This document shows positions 61,326 through 64,000 of a DNA stretch of 64,000 nucleotides, piece by piece. The DNA lies in contig NZ_CP048649.1 of NCBI RefSeq assembly GCF_010669305.1, positions 2,728,001 to 2,792,000 of the forward strand, written 5' to 3'. The notes under the pieces were generated by a model. That model had not been told where the DNA came from. It was given only the letters and a program-made list of their open reading frames with translations, and did not search any database. A program made the position numbers and the translations under genes. Position 1 is the first letter of the stretch. Every line of letters begins with the position of its first letter. Source of the DNA: Aminipila butyrica. GTDB taxonomy: Bacteria > Bacillota > Clostridia > Peptostreptococcales > Anaerovoracaceae.

Positions 61326-62279
61326 CTATACTTTTACGTTCACCCTCTGACCTACCTGGAGGTCACTGTCTGCTGGCAACAAGATTTTTACCCGCAGGGT
61401 TTTCTGATTTCGGTTGGCCGCAGTCTGCATATCCTTTGGGGTATACTGGGCCTTCACATCCAGGTATTGAACAGTTCCTGTCAGTGTATGCCCTGTCCAG
61501 CCCACTTGGGCCTTTTGCCCAAGTTGAATCTGAGCTAACTTTTCTTTTGGATAATAGATGACCACATATCGCTCCGCCTGAGAAGAAATGTCCGCAATAT
61601 CGTATCCGACAGCTACCACATCGCCTTCTCGATAATTCTGGCTCATAAGGATACCATCACATTGGGCCGTAATCGTGTATTTCTTCAATAAATCCTCTTG
61701 CTGGTGCAACTGACTTTCCAAAATGGCCACATCCAGCTGGGCACTGCTGGTGGCCGACTTGTCGCCGGCGTTCTTTAGCTTAGCAGCAGCCGCTGCCTCT
61801 GCCGCCGCTGCCGTATCGTCAGCCACCTTGGCGCTGTCCAACGCTTCCTGAGAAATGGCATCCGTCTCGTATAAAGACTTCGCCCGCTGGTAATCCGTTT
61901 TGGCCTTCTGGGCTAGAGCCTGAGCACTATCGTAGCTGGCTTGGGCAGCCGTATAATTATTATCCGCTACGCCCCCGGCTCCAACCTTGCTATTTGAGAC
62001 AGCTAATTTGGCCTTTTGCAAGTTCAGCCTCAGCTGCTCCACCACATATTGCTGATTGGTATCATCGATAACCGCAAGAATATCGCCCTTTTTGATAGTC
62101 CCGCCTAATTGGATTGAACTCTCTCTGATCTTGCCAGAAACTTCTGTGGCGTGAGATACCATCACGCCCTCTACCTGCCCTTTATATCCACCGCTATTTT
62201 GAATCTGTGTGTAAAAGATTCCAGCACCAACCAAAACCAGCACGATTGCGGCGGCAGCTATTTTCTTTTTTTCCATCAC
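61326..62279 (-). CDS. HlyD-family secretion adaptor of the ABC exporter
   Basis: A 317-residue membrane-anchored adaptor. Signal-anchor helix at about 6-25, lipoyl half (SHATEVSGKIRESSIQLGG), a coiled coil of about 110 residues rich in Ala (LRLNLQKAKLAVSN to LESQLHQQEDLLKK), second lipoyl half (AQCDGILMSQNYREGDVV) and beta-barrel. It lies 12 bases after the permease. Stop is TAG. Confidence 0.87.
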   Translation of the reverse strand: MMEKKKIAAAAIVLVLVGAGIFYTQIQNSGGYKGQVEGVMVSHATEVSGKIRESSIQLGGTIKKGDILAVIDDTNQQYVVEQLRLNLQKAKLAVSNSKVGAGGVADNNYTAAQASYDSAQALAQKAKTDYQRAKSLYETDAISQEALDSAKVADDTAAAAEAAAAAKLKNAGDKSATSSAQLDVAILESQLHQQEDLLKKYTITAQCDGILMSQNYREGDVVAVGYDIADISSQAERYVVIYYPKEKLAQIQLGQKAQVGWTGHTLTGTVQYLDVKAQYTPKDMQTAANRNQKTLRVKILLPADSDLQVGQRVNVKV

Positions 62280-62291
62280 ACCTGCCCTCCT

Positions 62292-63298
62292 CTATATTCG
62301 TCGGTACCGCTTAAGCAGCACCGTATTGACCAGCATAAAAATCACCGATAACGCTGCTAGAAGTCCTATATCCGGCAGGATATCCCAAAAGCTGGCCTCC
62401 TTCATCATCACTGATTTCAACGCATCTGCCGTGTAATAAAGAGGCATCAGCCTCCCCACCAGTTCCAAGGGGTTTGGCAGGGTGAAAAGCCCGGTAAAAA
62501 AGGCCTGGGGCACAATAACCAAAGGAATGAACTGAATCATCTGAAACTCTGAATTGGCTGCTGTAGATAAGAGTATCCCCAAAGTCAAGGCCGCAATAGA
62601 AGTCACCAAGGTTATCAGCAGAACCAGCCAGATTGATCCCACCATGAAGACCCCCAGAACATAAATTAAATAACTAGTAATTACAGCTGACTGAACCAGA
62701 TTGACCAGTCCATACCCCAGCACATATCCGCCCACCACTTCCCATCTATGAATGGCGTAGATAAGACTTTTTCCAATGTACCTGTAGTTCGTTCCTTTAA
62801 GAAGGAAATACCGGAAATCAGGAAAACAAAGAAAAACACCAGAAATCCCGTCAAAATAGAAGCAAAGTTATCAAATAAAGATAAGTCTTCGGCTCCGTAT
62901 ACATAGGTAATGTCAGCCATTCGGTCCTTGCGCACCGGCTGTATCCCCTTGCTGGCAGCCTCCAGTGCCTTGATTGCCCTGGCTGCCTGGGTAGAATCGC
63001 TGCCGTCCATCCAAACCTGAAGCTTACCGCTTTCTACTGTAGCCACCGCCGCGACCTGGCCTTTCTCTAATGGCTCCAGGTCCTGGCAATCTACAATAAC
63101 CCCGTTATTTTCATAAAGAGCCTCCCGAAAAGCCTGAGATCCGTTGATAATGCCGATGGTTACTGTATCTTCTGCGGATTCAAAGACGAAGTACAGCAGT
63201 GTCAGAATCAGTAAGGGCGCCAGCAGCGTTAGGGCCAGCGTTCGCTTGTCATGTTTTAGTTGCAGCAAAATCCGCTTAGCTAAAGCCCATACCCTCAT
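62292..63298 (-). pseudogene. ABC-2 type permease, frameshifted
   Basis: Two overlapping frames together encode one ABC-2 permease of about 335 residues. The first (63298 down to about 62755) has the N-terminal helix, a large extracytoplasmic domain and FLKERTTGTLEKVLSTP. The second continues from IHRWEVVGGYVLGYG through four helices to the end at 62292. The expected TPIHRWE is broken near 62750-62757 because one base is missing in ACGCCATTCAT, so translation runs out of frame to a stop at 62681. Either a recent loss of function, programmed frameshifting or a sequencing error. No slippery homopolymer is seen. Confidence 0.75.
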
Positions 63299-64000
63299 AA
63301 CCCGCCTCCTTGCTCCTGACTAAAGTACAAGAACGCATCTTCAATCGTATCTGTCCCTGCTTTTTCCTTGATTTGCTCCGGCGTTCCGGAAGCCAGCAGC
63401 CGACCCGCCCGCATCATGGACAATTGGCCACATTTTTCTGCTTCATCCATCACGTGGGTGGTGATGAGAATCGTTACGCCCTCCTCTGCCATTCGGTATA
63501 ATTCCCGCCAAATATTTCTCCGCAGCAAGGGGTCAATGCCTACCGTGGGCTCATCCAAGATCAATATCTGAGGTTCATGCAAAATAGCCATGGCCAGGGA
63601 CAGCCGTCGCTTCATTCCTCCTGAAAAGCTGTCCAGGGGGTTATCTAAATTCTTGGTTAAGTCCACCACCTGAATCACCTCCTGAATACGCTTCTGCATC
63701 CGCTGCCGTTCTATGCCGTAGAGCTGCCCAAAAAACATCAGGTTTTCCCTAGCGGATAAATCTCCATACAATGCGTCAGACTGAGCCATATAGCCAATGT
63801 CTCTCATCAGCTGCAAGTTTGGCATCCTCTTGCCGCCAACCCACACCTCTCCTGCCGTCGCCTCCCAGATACCGGCGATAAGCTTCACCGCAGAGGACTT
63901 GCCGCAGCCAGAAGGACCCAGCAGTCCATAAATTTGTCCGTAGGGCACCGCTAGATGAATATTCTCTAAAATCCGTTTTTTTCCAAAGCTCTTTTCCACT
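63295..64000 (-). CDS. ABC transporter ATP-binding protein (5' end beyond window)
   Basis: ATPase of the exporter, 234 residues visible; the true start lies past the right edge. Walker A GPSGCGKSSAVKL, Q-loop MAQSDALYGDL, signature DSFSGGMKRRLSLAMAI and Walker B ILILDEPTVGIDP are complete. It overlaps the permease start by four bases (ATGA). The subgroup (CcmA-like with ABC-2 permease and HlyD) usually exports drugs or peptides. Confidence 0.9.
   Translation of the reverse strand, partial: VEKSFGKKRILENIHLAVPYGQIYGLLGPSGCGKSSAVKLIAGIWEATAGEVWVGGKRMPNLQLMRDIGYMAQSDALYGDLSARENLMFFGQLYGIERQRMQKRIQEVIQVVDLTKNLDNPLDSFSGGMKRRLSLAMAILHEPQILILDEPTVGIDPLLRRNIWRELYRMAEEGVTILITTHVMDEAEKCGQLSMMRAGRLLASGTPEQIKEKAGTDTIEDAFLYFSQEQGGGL

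Overview
The window looks like part of the chromosome of an anaerobic, low-to-mid GC member of the Firmicutes, most likely class Clostridia. Pointers are the strong AGGAGG-type ribosome binding sites, sigma-A promoters, an SLH-anchored surface protein, tandem type I signal peptidases, a tmRNA with a YALAA-ending tag, a citrate synthase of the kind seen in clostridia, and the bacterial split form of the pyrrolysine system. I cannot name the genus. Almost all genes lie on the minus strand.

Layout. 0-7 kb: an HD-GYP protein cut by the window edge, serine acetyltransferase, and a ribose uptake operon rbsR-rbsD-rbsA-rbsC-rbsB with its operator and promoter but no ribokinase. 7.1-9.2 kb: a divergent YibE/YibF-like membrane protein pair behind a perfect consensus promoter that carries a 35-bp inverted repeat. 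9.2-10.3 kb: a SAM methyltransferase behind a leader with a 12-codon upstream ORF and mutually exclusive terminator and antiterminator stems. 10.3-18 kb: a cysteine hydrolase and an APC permease behind a sigma-54 promoter, next to the sensor kinase and sigma-54 activator that probably control them, and a dynamin-like GTPase separated from the kinase by one in-frame UAG. 18-22 kb: an EmrAB-like multidrug efflux operon with its MarR repressor and operator. 22-33 kb: a DUF4127/SLH surface protein, the TelA-XpaC pair, Fpg, an orphan gene, a P-type metal ATPase under CsoR-like operators, and an MFS importer.

33.3-36.6 kb is the most distinctive part: an operon containing a MtaA/MtbA-like (UroD-fold) corrinoid methyltransferase, pylSc, pylD, tRNA-Pyl(CUA) and pylSn. 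pylB and pylC, needed to make pyrrolysine, are absent here, as is any methylamine methyltransferase with an internal UAG. UAG is nonetheless used as an ordinary stop by about fifteen genes in the window, including aldolase, and by the tmRNA tag itself.

37-45.6 kb: a diguanylate cyclase, tmRNA and SmpB, two tandem signal peptidases, an RluA-type pseudouridine synthase, several small unknown proteins and class II aldolase. 45.7-49.5 kb: a VTC-domain protein, DUF4956 and a large Ser/Thr-rich secreted protein, forming a surface-associated unit. 49.7-57 kb: ferritin, nicotinate phosphoribosyltransferase, and uvrB-uvrA with a LexA-like box. 57-64 kb: citrate synthase behind a long structured leader, a prepilin peptidase whose promoter, hairpin and ribosome binding site overlap, AraC and TetR regulators, and an ABC exporter operon whose permease is frameshifted; its ATPase runs off the window. 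No rRNA, CRISPR array, intact insertion sequence or prophage was seen.
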